64,000 nucleotides of DNA from contig OZ241337.1 of NCBI GenBank assembly GCA_965200435.1, positions 2,170,001 to 2,234,000 on the forward strand, in the 5' to 3' direction. A program made the position numbers and the translations under genes. The DNA is from Bin75 sp965200435 (GTDB taxonomy: Bacteria; Nitrospirota; Nitrospiria; Nitrospirales; UBA8639). A model generated the notes under the pieces. The model did not search any database, was not told where the DNA came from, and worked only from the letters and a program-made list of their open reading frames with translations. Shown here piece by piece: positions 44,403-51,837 of the stretch; the first letter of the stretch is position 1; each line of letters begins with the position of its first letter.

Positions 44403-44523
44403 TGCTCCAAAAGCGTACGGACCTTAACAAGGTAGTCGTTCCCGGTGCAAGTCATGGGTAGAGGCGTTGTTGCTTCGGTGTCGTTTCGGATGGTATACAA
44501 GCGTTCAACGTTCCGAGCAGCCG

Positions 44524-45054
44524 ATGACGCTCTTGTTAAATGCCACATATGAACCCTTGCGGGTCGTGCAATGGCAAAAGGCCATTACCCTGCTTTGCCA
44601 AGGGAAGGTCGAGGTCCTTGAATTCTATGATCGAGACATTCGAGGGGTGTCGGTCGCGTTCAAACTGCCCTCGGTGATGCGGCTGCTGAAGATCGTCAAG
44701 TTAAAATCCACTCACCGGGCCGTCAAGTTTTCCCGGATTAACATTTTTACTCGAGATAAATATACGTGCCAGTACTGTTGTAAACGGTTTCGCACCGAAG
44801 AACTCACGTTCGACCACGTGGTGCCGATTGCCAAAGGCGGCACAAAAACCTGGGAAAACATCGTCACGGCCTGTTGGCGCTGTAACAACAGAAAGAGCGG
44901 GCGCACGCCGGAAGAAGCCAACATGCGCTTGAAGAAGAAACCGCAAAAGCCAAGATGGAATCCAACTCTGACCATCATGATCGGGATTCGGAATGCTCCG
45001 GAGAGTTGGCGGGATTATCTCTATTGGCACATGGAATTGGACTCCGATGAATAA
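44524..45054 (+). CDS. HNH endonuclease family protein
   Basis: A protein of 176 residues from the ATG at 44524. The N-terminal LLLNATYEPLRVVQWQKAITLLCQGK is the well-known start of a widespread chromosomal HNH family. The HNH motif is built from YTCQYCCKRF, FDHVVPIAKGG, and TACWRCNNRKSGRTPEEA, with two CxxC pairs for zinc. It lacks any phage or restriction neighbours. The biological role of this conserved family is not known. The stop overlaps the next start. Confidence 0.85.
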   Translation: MTLLLNATYEPLRVVQWQKAITLLCQGKVEVLEFYDRDIRGVSVAFKLPSVMRLLKIVKLKSTHRAVKFSRINIFTRDKYTCQYCCKRFRTEELTFDHVVPIAKGGTKTWENIVTACWRCNNRKSGRTPEEANMRLKKKPQKPRWNPTLTIMIGIRNAPESWRDYLYWHMELDSDE

Positions 45055-45679
45055 TGCCGGTTTTCAAATTTCGTTGGACGTGTATGGCCGCTTGTGCGTG
45101 GTGATCGGCGGCGAGGACGAAGCAGCCCACAAGACAGGCCTGTTGTTGGACGTAGGGGCCAAAGTGACCGTGGTGCATCCCACCTTGAACGTGGCGCTTC
45201 GGAAGCTCACGGCTGCCGGAAAGATTCTGCACCGGGGACGACGGTTTCGATCCACGGATACCCAGGGGGCCTTTCTCGTCCTCAACACCCTGGCGGATGA
45301 TAAGGCGTTTGCAGGCTCGTTGCGTGCGTTATCGGAAGCGGAACGGTTTCTGGTGTGGTCGGTCGATCAGCCGGAGTTGTCGAATTTCATGATGCCCGCC
45401 CTGGTCCGGCGAGGCGCTCTCCGCATGGCGATCAGTACGGGTGGGGCGTCTCCGGCTCTTGCCGGCACCTTGCGGCGGAACGGCGAAGAAATCTTTGATG
45501 AAGAATTTGAACGGTATTTGGACTGGCTGGGGAAATTACGTCAAGACGTTCGGGCCAATGAACCGAACGTGGAAAAAAGACGGGAGCGATTGAACGCGGC
45601 GGTGGAAGGGTTCCGGTTGACCGGAACCGTCGAGTATCCCGCGTCTTGGCTCGCGCAGAAAGCCTCTTCCGATTCATAA
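45047..45679 (+). CDS. precorrin-2 dehydrogenase / siroheme synthase N-domain-like protein
   Basis: A protein of 210 residues of the CysG-N/Met8 family. It has a Rossmann start (FQISLDVYGRLCVVIGGEDEAAHKTGLLLDVG), then KVTVVHPTL and a second signature MPALVRRGALRMAISTGGASPALAGTLR. It oxidises precorrin-2 to sirohydrochlorin with NAD+, and often chelates iron. It may serve siroheme or heme d1 synthesis rather than cobalamin. The ATG overlaps the HNH stop. Confidence 0.85.
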   Translation: MNNAGFQISLDVYGRLCVVIGGEDEAAHKTGLLLDVGAKVTVVHPTLNVALRKLTAAGKILHRGRRFRSTDTQGAFLVLNTLADDKAFAGSLRALSEAERFLVWSVDQPELSNFMMPALVRRGALRMAISTGGASPALAGTLRRNGEEIFDEEFERYLDWLGKLRQDVRANEPNVEKRRERLNAAVEGFRLTGTVEYPASWLAQKASSDS

Positions 45680-45694
45680 CGAGGATGGTGCGGT

Positions 45695-46015
45695 ATGGTC
45701 TTATTGGAATTCAGCATGTCTCCCTTGGGAAAAGGCGAAAGCGTGGGGAAATACGTCTCCCGGTCTTTGCAGATTATCGACAAGAGCGGAGTCGAGTATC
45801 GCCTGAATCCCATGGGGACGGTGCTCGAAGGCGAATGGGACGAAGTCTTCGACGTGGTGCGCCAATGTTATGAACGGATGAGCAAGGATTGCGGACGCAT
45901 CTCCTGTACGATAAAGGTCGATTGCCGGAAAGGCCACACGGGACGCCTCAGCGGGAAAGTGGCCAGCGTGGAAAAACGGCTGAAGAAGAAACTGAAGAAA
46001 TCAGAGGTTCCTTAG
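45695..46015 (+). CDS. MTH1187/YkoF family thiamine-binding protein
   Basis: A ferredoxin-like fold protein (106 residues) with the family pattern LEFSMSPLGKGESVGKYVSR and YRLNPMGTVLEGEWDEVFDVV. The family binds thiamine or related ligands. The C-terminal end (RLKKKLKKSEVP) is encoded by a segment identical to a MITE terminus (GAAATCAGAGGTTCCTTAG), which supplies the stop codon. The original end of the gene may have been replaced. It overlaps the convergent alr by 68 bp. Confidence 0.85.
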   Translation: MVLLEFSMSPLGKGESVGKYVSRSLQIIDKSGVEYRLNPMGTVLEGEWDEVFDVVRQCYERMSKDCGRISCTIKVDCRKGHTGRLSGKVASVEKRLKKKLKKSEVP

Positions 46016-47168
46016 CAAGCGGTTCATACAGGCGAGGCATTTTGAGGCCGAGATTGCAGAGGACCTCATAGGGAATCGAGTCCTGCCAGTTCGCCAGGTC
46101 GTAGGCCGTGATGACCTGGGTTTCCGATTTTCCCATCACAATGACGTCGTCGCCAACTTTGATGGTGGGGGCGTCGGTGACGTCGACGATCGTCATATCC
46201 ATACAGATTCGCCCGACAATCGGGAAGCGTCGATCGTGAATGATAACCTCTCCCGTATTGGAGAGCCGGTGATTGTACCCGTAGGCGTAACCGATGGGAA
46301 GGATCGCCAACCGGGAGTCCCGCTGCGTGCGATAGACGTCACCGTAACTGACGGATTCTCCTCTTCGTGCCGTTTTCAGGTGGACGACTTTGGTCGTCAG
46401 GGACATGACCGGCTGAAGGGAAATGGAGGTGTCCCTGCCGGACACGGGCGTGTATCCGTATAACAACAGTCCGGGACGAACCATATCGAATTGAGACTGA
46501 GGGTGCCAAAGGAGCCCCGCAGTGTTGGCGGCGTGAAGGCAGGGAGGGGGGCCATCGAGGGAATGGGGTCTCGAAACGACGCGGCGAAAGAGGTCGAGTT
46601 GCTGAAGGGTGAACGCCGGGTCCGGGTTATCGGCATCGGCCAGATGAGTCATGAGCCCCTGACAAAAGAAGGTGTGGGAAAACAGAGGAGATTGCAGGAG
46701 GGGAGGCACCTCCTCGGGAGCGAATCCCAAGCGCCTCATCCCGGTGTCCACCTTGACGTGGACGGGGTAGGGGTGACGGTGGTGTGGAACGGCCTGGCTC
46801 AGGGCCTGCGCGGTCTCGGCGTTGGAGAGCGTGGGAATCAGATTGGCCTGAACGAGGTCCTTGACGTGCTCCGGCAAGATGCCGCCCATCACAAGAATGT
46901 CTTCGGCTATTCCGGCTTCCCGCAGCAGAACGCCCTCTTGCACCGTGGCCACGCCGAACCGCCGGATGCCGAGTTGAGACAGGGTTTCGGCCACGACCCT
47001 GCACCCATGGCCGTAGCCGTCGGCTTTGATCACCGCTAAAATTTCGACGCGTGGTGCGAGAACGCGACGCAGTTCACGAAGATTGTGGGCGAGGGCGGGA
47101 AGATGAATGGTCGCCAGGGTCGCGGACAGGGCAGAAGAAGCGGGTACGGAGGGTGGAGAAGAAAACAC
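45948..47168 (-). CDS. alr: alanine racemase
   Basis: Interconverts L- and D-alanine for peptidoglycan. The PLP lysine is in ILAVIKADGYGHG (Lys48). Other signatures are HVKVDTGMRRLGF, GLMTHLADAD, DMVRPGLLLYGY, VSYGDVYRT, and GRICMDMTIVDVT. Residues after NLGLKMPRLYEP are not conserved; the tail LAKEPLISSVSSSAVFPRW runs through the MITE remnant into the neighbouring gene, so the C-terminus has been altered. It starts 10 bp after frr and is last in the rpsB operon. Confidence 0.95.
   Translation of the reverse strand: MFSSPPSVPASSALSATLATIHLPALAHNLRELRRVLAPRVEILAVIKADGYGHGCRVVAETLSQLGIRRFGVATVQEGVLLREAGIAEDILVMGGILPEHVKDLVQANLIPTLSNAETAQALSQAVPHHRHPYPVHVKVDTGMRRLGFAPEEVPPLLQSPLFSHTFFCQGLMTHLADADNPDPAFTLQQLDLFRRVVSRPHSLDGPPPCLHAANTAGLLWHPQSQFDMVRPGLLLYGYTPVSGRDTSISLQPVMSLTTKVVHLKTARRGESVSYGDVYRTQRDSRLAILPIGYAYGYNHRLSNTGEVIIHDRRFPIVGRICMDMTIVDVTDAPTIKVGDDVIVMGKSETQVITAYDLANWQDSIPYEVLCNLGLKMPRLYEPLAKEPLISSVSSSAVFPRWPLSR
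45997..46014 (+). repeat. MITE terminal-repeat remnant
   Basis: GAAATCAGAGGTTCCTTA is the right terminus of the MITE family without the rest of the element. It codes for the end of the thiamine-binding protein on one strand and part of the alr tail on the other. It may be an excision or deletion footprint. Confidence 0.6.
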
Positions 47169-47178
47169 GGCCAGGACC

Positions 47179-47739
47179 TTAAATCTCTAAAATCTCTCCT
47201 TCCTTTTTCTTGAGCAGTTCATCGACCAGCTTGATGTGGCCGTCCACGATTTTTTGAATGGTTGCCTCACCGCGTCGCAAGTCGTCTTCGGTAATCGTTG
47301 CGTTTTTTTGGAGACGTTTGAGTTCATCATTCCCCTCTCGACGAATGCCCCGAATATGGATTTTCGTCTCTTCCCCATATTTCCGGCACACTTTCACGAA
47401 TTCCTTACGACGTTCCTCGCTTAAGGCGGGAATCGGGATGCGAAGCGTCTTGCCGTCGTTGGAGGGATTTAAGCCGAGATCCGAGGCAAGAATGGCTTTT
47501 TCAATGTCTTTCATGCTGGTGGGGTCCCACGGCTGAATCATGACCAACCGGCTGTCCGGCATCGAGAGATTCCCCACTTGTTTCAAGGGGGTTGGCGTCC
47601 CGTAATAATCGACTTTAATGTGATCGAAGAGAGACAGGGAGGCCCGGCTGCCTCTGATCGAAGCGATCTCTTTTTTGAGGTGCTCGAGGGCGCCATCCAT
47701 CTTTTGGGTGAGCTTGTCAATCGTTGGCTGATCCGACAT
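47179..47739 (-). CDS. frr: ribosome recycling factor
   Basis: RRF splits post-termination ribosomes with EF-G. 186 residues, normal length, with ASIRGSRASLSLFDHIKVDYYGTPTPL, the MIQPWDPTSMKDIEKAI signature, LRIPIPALSEERRKEFVKV, and the C-terminal long helix ending in KKKEGEILEI. It sits between pyrH and alr in the usual translation operon order. Confidence 0.97.
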   Translation of the reverse strand: MSDQPTIDKLTQKMDGALEHLKKEIASIRGSRASLSLFDHIKVDYYGTPTPLKQVGNLSMPDSRLVMIQPWDPTSMKDIEKAILASDLGLNPSNDGKTLRIPIPALSEERRKEFVKVCRKYGEETKIHIRGIRREGNDELKRLQKNATITEDDLRRGEATIQKIVDGHIKLVDELLKKKEGEILEI

Positions 47740-47751
47740 GATGACCCCCGG

Positions 47752-48480
47752 TTAATTGAGGACCGCGTCCTGTTTGACGAGGGTCCCGATTTTTTCTCCT
47801 AGGACGACGCGTTTCAGATTGCCCGGTTCCGTGAGATTGAACACGATCAGGGGCAGGTTGTTATCCATGCACAGCGTAATGGCCGTGGCATCCATCACCT
47901 TTAAGTTTTTGCTGAGGACGGAAAGGAACGGCAGTTCATCGAACATTTGGGCTGACGGGTTGTTGAGCGGATCGGAATCGTAAATGCCGTTGACTTTGGT
48001 GCCTTTCAGAAGCACCTCGGCTTTGATTTCCATGGCGCGCAGCGCCGCGGCCGTGTCTGTCGTAAAATAGGGGTTTCCGGTGCCGGCGGCAAAAATAACG
48101 ACCCGTTTTTTTTCAAGGTGCCGCATGGCTCGCCGGCGGATGTAGCTCTCGGCCAATTGCCGCATTTCAATGGCCGAGAGTACGCGCGTGGAGACCCCCG
48201 CTTTTTCAAGCGTATTTTGTAACGCAAGGGCATTCAGCGTGGTGGCGAGCATACCCATGTAGTCGGCAGCCGCGCGTTCCATCCCGTCTGCACTGGCAGC
48301 CAAGCCGCGAAAAATATTGCCCCCACCGATCACCAACGCCACCTCGACCTCCATGTTCACGACCTCGTGAATCTCCCCGGCGAGCGTTGAGAGGACGTCG
48401 GGGTTAATGCCGTAGGTTTGTTCCCCTGCCAGCATTTCCCCGCTGATTTTGAGGAGAATGCGGTGGTACGGAATAGGCAT
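47752..48480 (-). CDS. pyrH: uridylate kinase
   Basis: Phosphorylates UMP to UDP. It has 242 residues with RILLKISGEMLAG at the start, VIGGGNIFRG, MGMLATTLNALALQ, VIFAAGTGNPYFTTDTAAALRA and MDATAITLCMDN. The ATG and the tsf stop share one base (TGATG), indicating coupled translation. Confidence 0.97.
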   Translation of the reverse strand: MPIPYHRILLKISGEMLAGEQTYGINPDVLSTLAGEIHEVVNMEVEVALVIGGGNIFRGLAASADGMERAAADYMGMLATTLNALALQNTLEKAGVSTRVLSAIEMRQLAESYIRRRAMRHLEKKRVVIFAAGTGNPYFTTDTAAALRAMEIKAEVLLKGTKVNGIYDSDPLNNPSAQMFDELPFLSVLSKNLKVMDATAITLCMDNNLPLIVFNLTEPGNLKRVVLGEKIGTLVKQDAVLN

Positions 48481-49076
48481 CAGTCCTGGCCTAGTTGGTA
48501 TCGTGTAAACCGGGCAATGCTAATGTTTTCACCGAGTGTCGCAATCCGTTGCGTGAGGAGATCGGTGATCGTGACGTTGGGATCTTTGATGAAACTTTGC
48601 TCGAGGAGGCACTGTTCCTGGTAGAATTTTTCCAATTTGCCGTGAACGATTTTTTCGATGGCGGCGGCCGGTTTGCCGAGTTCCTTCGCCTGCACCAGGT
48701 AAATGGCCTGTTCCCGTTCGACTTGCTCGGGGGGGACCTGGTCGCGTTTGACGTAGGACGGATTGGCGGCAGCAATTTGCAGGGCGACGTCTTTGACGAA
48801 TGCCTGAAATTCTTCATTGCGGGCGACGAAGTCCGTTTCACAATTGATTTCGACAAGGACGCCGATTTTACTTCCGGCGTGGATGTAGGACGAGACGACG
48901 CCTTCCCGGGTTTCCCGTCCGGCTTTTTTTTGTGCCGCAGCCAAGCCGCGTTGCCGAAGAAGATCAATCGCTTTTTCAATATCCGAATCGGTTTCTTTCA
49001 GGGCGTTTTGACAATCCAGGATTCCGGCTCCTGTTTTGCCGCGCAGTTCTTTCACCAAGGCACCCATGCTGGACAT
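48480..49076 (-). CDS. tsf: translation elongation factor Ts
   Basis: Nucleotide exchange factor for EF-Tu. The N-terminal UBA-like part reads LVKELRGKTGAGILDCQNAL; the core includes AGSKIGVLVEINCETDFVARNEEF. With 198 residues it is the short form with a single dimerisation module. The ATG four codons in (MGALVKEL) is an alternative start. Located between rpsB and pyrH. Confidence 0.97.
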   Translation of the reverse strand: MSSMGALVKELRGKTGAGILDCQNALKETDSDIEKAIDLLRQRGLAAAQKKAGRETREGVVSSYIHAGSKIGVLVEINCETDFVARNEEFQAFVKDVALQIAAANPSYVKRDQVPPEQVEREQAIYLVQAKELGKPAAAIEKIVHGKLEKFYQEQCLLEQSFIKDPNVTITDLLTQRIATLGENISIARFTRYQLGQD

Positions 49077-49137
49077 CGTGTATTCTTCTCCCTCTTGGGC
49101 TAGAATGAAACAATGACGGACGACGTTCGACGACGGT

Positions 49138-49926
49138 TTATGCAGAAGGCGCTTGCACGGGTTCCACCTGACTCTCGGTTGAACGGGCGGAGAGTAATTC
49201 GGTCATAATGGTGTCTTCTTCCCCTCCACTCGCATCCCCCTCCTTGTTGCGATGGTCCAAACCTTCGAGGCAGGCGTCGGCAATCCGGGCGGTAAAGAGT
49301 TTCAACGAACGAATAGCATCGTCATTGCCGGGGATGGGATAATCGATCCGGGAAGGGTCGCAATTGGTATCGACAATGGCGACAACCGGAATGCCCAAAC
49401 GATTGGCCTCCTTGACGGTAATGTGTTGAATGCGAGTATCAAGGACATAGATGCACCCGGGCAAATTGTCCATAGCCTTGATGCCATTCAAATATTTCTC
49501 CAGTTTGGCGCGCTCTTTTTCCATCAGCAACACTTCTTTTTTCTTCAACCGTTCATGGGTCCCATCGGTTTGAGCGGCTTCGAGCTTTTTGAGTTGGCGG
49601 ATACTTTTTTTGATCGTTTCGTAATTCGTGAGCATGCCACCAAGCCAGCGTTGCGTCACATAATACATTCCACACCGCTTGGCCTGTTCTTCAACGATGT
49701 CCACGGCCTGACGTTTGGTGCCCACGAAGAGGACCGATTTCCCGGCAGCAACGGTATCACGGACAAAATTATACGCTTCGAGAAAGAGGTGGGCGGTTTG
49801 TTGCAGATCGATAAGATAGATGCCGTTTCTTTCTCCGAAGAGATAAGGCTTCATTTTGGGATTCCAGCGATTGGTTTGATGCCCAAAATGTACGCCTGCC
49901 TCTAACATGTCTTTGATGGATACCAT
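49138..49926 (-). CDS. rpsB: 30S ribosomal protein S2
   Basis: 262 residues. Family segments are MLEAGVHFGHQTNRWNPKM, FVGTKRQAVDIVEEQA, QRWLGGMLTNYETIKKSI, YVLDTRIQHITVKEANRLGIPVVAIVDTNCDPSRIDYPIPGNDDA. The C-terminal 30 residues after KLFTARIADACLEGL are Glu/Ser-rich and variable. It heads the operon rpsB-tsf-pyrH-frr-alr. Its upstream region has been entered by an IS copy, whose transposase frame runs 25 bp into this gene. Confidence 0.97.
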   Translation of the reverse strand: MVSIKDMLEAGVHFGHQTNRWNPKMKPYLFGERNGIYLIDLQQTAHLFLEAYNFVRDTVAAGKSVLFVGTKRQAVDIVEEQAKRCGMYYVTQRWLGGMLTNYETIKKSIRQLKKLEAAQTDGTHERLKKKEVLLMEKERAKLEKYLNGIKAMDNLPGCIYVLDTRIQHITVKEANRLGIPVVAIVDTNCDPSRIDYPIPGNDDAIRSLKLFTARIADACLEGLDHRNKEGDASGGEEDTIMTELLSARSTESQVEPVQAPSA

Positions 49927-51107
49927 GTTGGGGTTTTTCGCCTCCGTTCAAGTAAGAAAACAATGGGTTCAAAAAGTCTGCCGCTATGTCGTCGCGTCCA
50001 TTGACGATAGGGAAACACGTACACAAACTGGAAAGATCTAACACAACCCTTGTTTTTAATGCAAGGCCCTGCATGGGGCCACCACATTTGGCACTCGGGT
50101 TGGTGGTGAATCAGGGATTGTACCGGAGATTGCCGCCCAAGGCTATGGTGGGGCAACACGGTATTGTAGGCCAGCAACCAATCGGCCAGTTTGCGGTTAA
50201 AGGCCGCCAAATCGTCGAACAGCAGATCCTCGTGGTAGTCCACGAAGGTCTCTTGCAGGGTGCGATTGAACCGTTCCGCATGAGCGTTCATTTTCGGGGA
50301 TCGGGGATACGTCCACCAGTGGGTGATGCCGCGTTCATCGAGCCGGTGCTGGAAATGCCCCTGGAACTCCGGGCCGTTATCGGAGAGGAGGACCCGGGGT
50401 GGGGCCGGGAGCAACGCACAGAGTGCATCGAGGGCGTGGGTGGCATGGCGGCTGGAGGCGGTGGCGGTGGCCACAGCGAAGGCGAAGCGACTGCAGGGAT
50501 CGATGAAGGTGAATAGGTAGCGGCGGAGTCCGGCGTGGAGCCGCACAACGGGATCGCCGGCCAAGACCGCCAGGGGCTGGGCGGGGCGGGGCCGGGGCGG
50601 GCGGGATTTCCGGCGCCGTGTCCGGGGTTTGGGCCGGCCCCGGGCATCCAGGCGGCTCGGCGTGTGCCGCATCCGGTCCGGGGCGCGGGCGATCAGGCGC
50701 CCGATGGTGGAGACCCTGGGGAGGGCTAGCCCGTGCTGCGCACACCACGGCCGCAGTAGGACGTGCAGCTTGGCCTTCCCACGGTTGGGATACGTGGTGC
50801 GTAGCCGCCGGATCGCTTGGCTCAGGGCGGGTGGCCACGTGGCCTGCCGCCGCCGGTGGGGGGCCCTAGAGCGGACGGCCAACGCCTGCGGGTCCCCGCC
50901 AGCCTGAGTGAGCGCCCGCTGCCAGCGATAAAGCGTCCGGCGGCTGACGCCGAAGGCCTCCCCCGTCGCGGCTGGGCCATGCCGGGCGCAAAAGTGCAGA
51001 ATCTTGAGTCGGTGATGGGCTTCGTGGGGTATCATGTCCCAACGATGCCCGAATTGCGTTAGTCGATAAAACCCCCTGATGCGATAGCCGACATGGTGGA
51101 TTTGCAT
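49902..51107 (-). CDS. IS481-type DDE transposase, copy 1, reading out into rpsB
   Basis: A transposase almost identical to copy 2 (59345-60391). The N-terminal helix-turn-helix contains AATGEAFGVSRRTLYRWQ. The DDE core is Asp in FTFIDPCSR, Asp in LLSDNGPEF and Glu in HAERFNRT. The ATG at 51107 is preceded by AGGAGGAG. Where copy 2 stops shortly after WWPH, this frame is open across the IS end and adds about 55 residues (AGPCIKNKGC...), ending at 49902, 25 bp inside rpsB. That tail is probably functionless but may couple translation with rpsB. Confidence 0.88.
   Translation of the reverse strand: MQIHHVGYRIRGFYRLTQFGHRWDMIPHEAHHRLKILHFCARHGPAATGEAFGVSRRTLYRWQRALTQAGGDPQALAVRSRAPHRRRQATWPPALSQAIRRLRTTYPNRGKAKLHVLLRPWCAQHGLALPRVSTIGRLIARAPDRMRHTPSRLDARGRPKPRTRRRKSRPPRPRPAQPLAVLAGDPVVRLHAGLRRYLFTFIDPCSRFAFAVATATASSRHATHALDALCALLPAPPRVLLSDNGPEFQGHFQHRLDERGITHWWTYPRSPKMNAHAERFNRTLQETFVDYHEDLLFDDLAAFNRKLADWLLAYNTVLPHHSLGRQSPVQSLIHHQPECQMWWPHAGPCIKNKGCVRSFQFVYVFPYRQWTRRHSGRLFEPIVFLLERRRKTPTWYPSKTC
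50036..50064 (-). promoter_or_regulatory. probable rpsB promoter next to the IS end
   Basis: On the minus strand, TTGCAT (50064-50059), 17-nt spacer, TTAGAT (50041-50036). Transcription would begin near 50029 and leave a leader of about 100 nt before the ATG at 49926. The -35 box lies five bases from the IS end at 50070. Confidence 0.5.
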
Positions 51108-51156
51108 GGCCTCTCCTCCTGTGTCGAGGAGTGCCAAAGGTTTCTGAACTTATACA
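50070..51156 (-). mobile_element. IS481-family insertion sequence, copy 1
   Basis: A 1087-bp element. On the minus strand the left end starts TGTATAAGTTCAGAAACC and the right end complement reads TGCATGGGGCCACCAC. Both ends share an inner TTTGGCACTC. One base (TGCAT for TGTAT) departs from copy 2. The flanks GGCCC (50065-50069) and GGCCA (51157-51161) are an imperfect 5-bp direct repeat, suggesting an older insertion than copy 2. Confidence 0.85.
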
Positions 51157-51566
51157 GGCCAAGTCTCCCATCTGTCCCAAAAGACCAGAAAGACCCGGAA
51201 TAGGCCTTCATCATTCACCCACGCCCTCCGCAAGAGTGCCGGGGAGCGGACATCTTCCCTCTTCCGTAGCCACCCCATCTCATGACACTTCTTTGAAAAA
51301 GCGTCCGCTTCAAGAGCCGCATGAGAGGCGGCAGCGACAATGGCGGAGAGGTCGCTACGCATTGCATGAGAGGCGGCCACTATACAGGCAAAGAACCCGC
51401 AGGTCGGATTATGCAACGCATCCGACCTGCGGGTTCTTCTCAGACCCTCTTGCTCCCACCATAGCGGTGGTTGCCACTCTCCGGGATCATTTCTCCTGCA
51501 CCATCAACCCGAGTGTCAAAGCCTGCCCTCGACATTTGTCATCGGGGAGGGGGGCTATACAGAGGA
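51157..51566. repeat. palindromic-repeat region upstream of locus B
   Basis: About 410 bp with no gene. Units include CCCCATCTCATGACACTTC (51264-51282) and GCCGCATGAGAGGCGGC (51319-51335, again near 51366). A strong hairpin lies at 51391-51438. The remainder (CTCTCCGGGATCATTTCTCC) resembles the sequence upstream of locus A and downstream of both loci. Confidence 0.55.
51391..51438. repeat. perfect 19-bp inverted repeat
   Basis: AAGAACCCGCAGGTCGGAT (51391-51409), a 10-base loop, and its exact complement (51420-51438). It is far longer and more perfect than the surrounding repeats and is not followed by a T-run, so it is not a typical terminator. Confidence 0.75.
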
Positions 51567-51595
51567 TTGCAAATCGGATTGGGAGGGGCTAGAAT
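51567..51595 (+). promoter_or_regulatory. sigma70-like promoter of surface-protein locus B
   Basis: TTGCAA (51567-51572), a 17-nt spacer, and TAGAAT (51590-51595). Spacer and boxes match the locus A promoter at 25 or more of 29 positions. The start site would be near 51602, about 63 nt before the ATG at 51665, which has AAGGGAG five bases upstream. Confidence 0.72.
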
Positions 51596-51697
51596 CCGCG
51601 CTGTTCGGGTTCGAGCGGTGGGCTGTTCCGTTAGAGTCGCCGTGGCGCCGAGAAGGGAGATGGAATGGAAGAGAGAACGCTAAAGGCTGGTCTGTTA

Positions 51698-51721
51698 CCC
51701 CCCCCCCCCCCCCCCCCCCCC
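51698..51721 (+). repeat. poly-C tract (C24) inside the start region of locus B
   Basis: Twenty-four consecutive C. The ATG at 51665 reads MEERTLKAGLL and enters the tract in frame. With 24 C it continues as eight prolines, then Cys-Asn-Leu-Thr-Ile-Ala and a TGA. With 22 or 25 C it would read LQSDYRLIRRAARW and on into the signal peptide and passenger. Locus A has the parallel sequence PRLIRRASG after its tract. The given sequence is one C short of an ON state. A homopolymer length error is an alternative explanation. Confidence 0.78.
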
Positions 51722-51837
51722 TGCAATCTGACTATCGCCTGATCCGCCGTGCAGCTCGGTGGCTGCACTGCTGGCCATCTCTCCGACACACCGAACGCCA
51801 ACCGCGTCTCCTCAGGGCCTCAACGCTGTTCGCGGCA

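Noticed and set aside
51391..51438. Hairpin considered as a rho-independent terminator
   Set aside because: No T-run on either side and no gene ending close upstream.
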